DNA from: JACOXT01 sp964372855
Lineage (GTDB): Bacteria > Patescibacteriota > Microgenomatia > Levybacterales > UBA12049
Assembly (NCBI GenBank): GCA_964372855.1
Contig: CAYJRY010000067.1
Coordinates: forward strand, 1 to 5,105
Reading direction: 5' to 3'
DNA: 5,105 bases
Shown here piece by piece: positions 4,992-5,105 of this stretch. Below the pieces are notes generated by a model. It saw only the letters and a list, made by a program, of their open reading frames with translations. It searched no databases and was not told the origin of the DNA. Numbering within the stretch: the first letter of the stretch is position 1; every line of letters starts with the position of its first letter. Position numbers and translations under genes: made by a program.

Positions 4992-4993
4992 GG
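4977..4993. promoter_or_regulatory. Perfect 7-bp dyad CCTGGAC-TTT-GTCCAGG over the operon -35
   Basis: The arms CCTGGAC and GTCCAGG pair perfectly around a 3-base centre, and the dyad stands out in AT-rich surroundings. It overlaps the -35 and spacer of the cupin operon promoter, as a repressor operator would. Alternatively, on the minus strand it is a short hairpin followed by TTTATT, which could be a weak intrinsic terminator for a gene beyond the right edge. I cannot decide between these. Confidence 0.5.
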
Positions 4994-5045
4994 CTAAAAA
5001 TTCCTATATTTATTATAGTCGCAAAATTCCCCATAATCATTCGAA

Positions 5046-5105
5046 TTAAAAATTTGAAAATATGTTTTCTAGAATAAATGTACCGATATTAAATGGGCGC
5101 CTTGA
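5046..5105. other. Right-edge sequence with two competing partial readings
   Basis: On the plus strand an ATG at 5062 starts a frame open to the edge (MFSRINVPILNGRL), without a Shine-Dalgarno or a convincing -10. On the minus strand a frame open from the edge ends at TAA 5048-5046 (SRRPFNIGTFILENIFSNF). Either may be the end of a real gene, and neither can be confirmed here. Positions 4994-5045 are AT-rich and hold nothing else I can name. Confidence 0.25.

Noticed and set aside
4963..5040. A 25-codon minus-strand frame starting at ATG 5040
   Set aside because: It runs through the dyad and into the -10 box of the cupin operon and has no Shine-Dalgarno. It is more likely chance in promoter DNA.
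1..5105. UGA recoded to glycine, as in some candidate-phylum bacteria
   Set aside because: All main genes read through at full family length under the standard code and none is interrupted by TGA. The two odd early stops are TAA, which ends at least five clear genes in the window normally.
1..5105. CRISPR array, tRNA, rRNA, insertion sequence or prophage elements
   Set aside because: I saw no regularly spaced direct repeats beyond the short heptamer, no cloverleaf-like segment, no transposase or integrase motifs and no terminal inverted repeats.

Overview
The window is an AT-rich bacterial chromosomal segment that is almost fully coding. It holds seven confident protein genes plus one probable very short gene. 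The standard genetic code fits: every frame ends in TAA or TAG, and no frame is broken by TGA. Compact genes, tight gene ends, a SurA-type N-terminal chaperone protein without a rotamase domain, a lone isopentenyl phosphate kinase (IPK) and the particular look of the cis-prenyltransferase together suggest a Candidate Phyla Radiation (Patescibacteria, perhaps Microgenomates-like) genome. The taxonomic placement is inference, not something a single marker in the window proves.

Layout, left to right. (1) Positions 22-514, minus strand: an ArsR-family repressor gene followed by a tightly coupled 38-residue single-pass membrane peptide. (2) Positions 515-577: a divergent promoter region whose two -35 boxes lie on the same bases, next to an SmtB-like 12-2-12 operator over the repressor start codon. 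(3) Positions 578-1507, plus strand: a complete arginase with all manganese ligands. (4) Positions 1517-2176, minus strand: a membrane-anchored SurA_N-type chaperone gene. Its only ATG is followed at once by TAA, so its start is unresolved. (5) Positions 2234-2929, plus strand: the undecaprenyl diphosphate synthase family gene, carrying a small heptanucleotide tandem repeat. (6) Positions 2932-4956, minus strand: a three-gene run transcribed as cupin protein, IPK and degenerate Nudix-like protein, with one visible promoter upstream of the cupin gene. (7) Positions 4957-5105: a short edge region with a perfect 7-bp dyad that overlaps the -35 of that operon.

Functional picture. IPK makes isopentenyl diphosphate from isopentenyl phosphate, and the cis-prenyltransferase consumes isopentenyl diphosphate to build the polyprenyl carrier used for cell-envelope synthesis. 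The middle and right parts of the window can therefore be read as an isoprenoid carrier neighbourhood, with a Nudix-like protein and a cupin of unknown role beside it. The left part pairs a manganese enzyme, arginase, with a repressor that may sense a metal or another ligand.

A recurring theme is that the promoter-proximal genes have a -10 box placed so that transcription should begin at, or within two bases of, the start codon. They also lack a Shine-Dalgarno sequence. Leaderless translation may be the local rule, while the one good Shine-Dalgarno belongs to a gene inside an operon.
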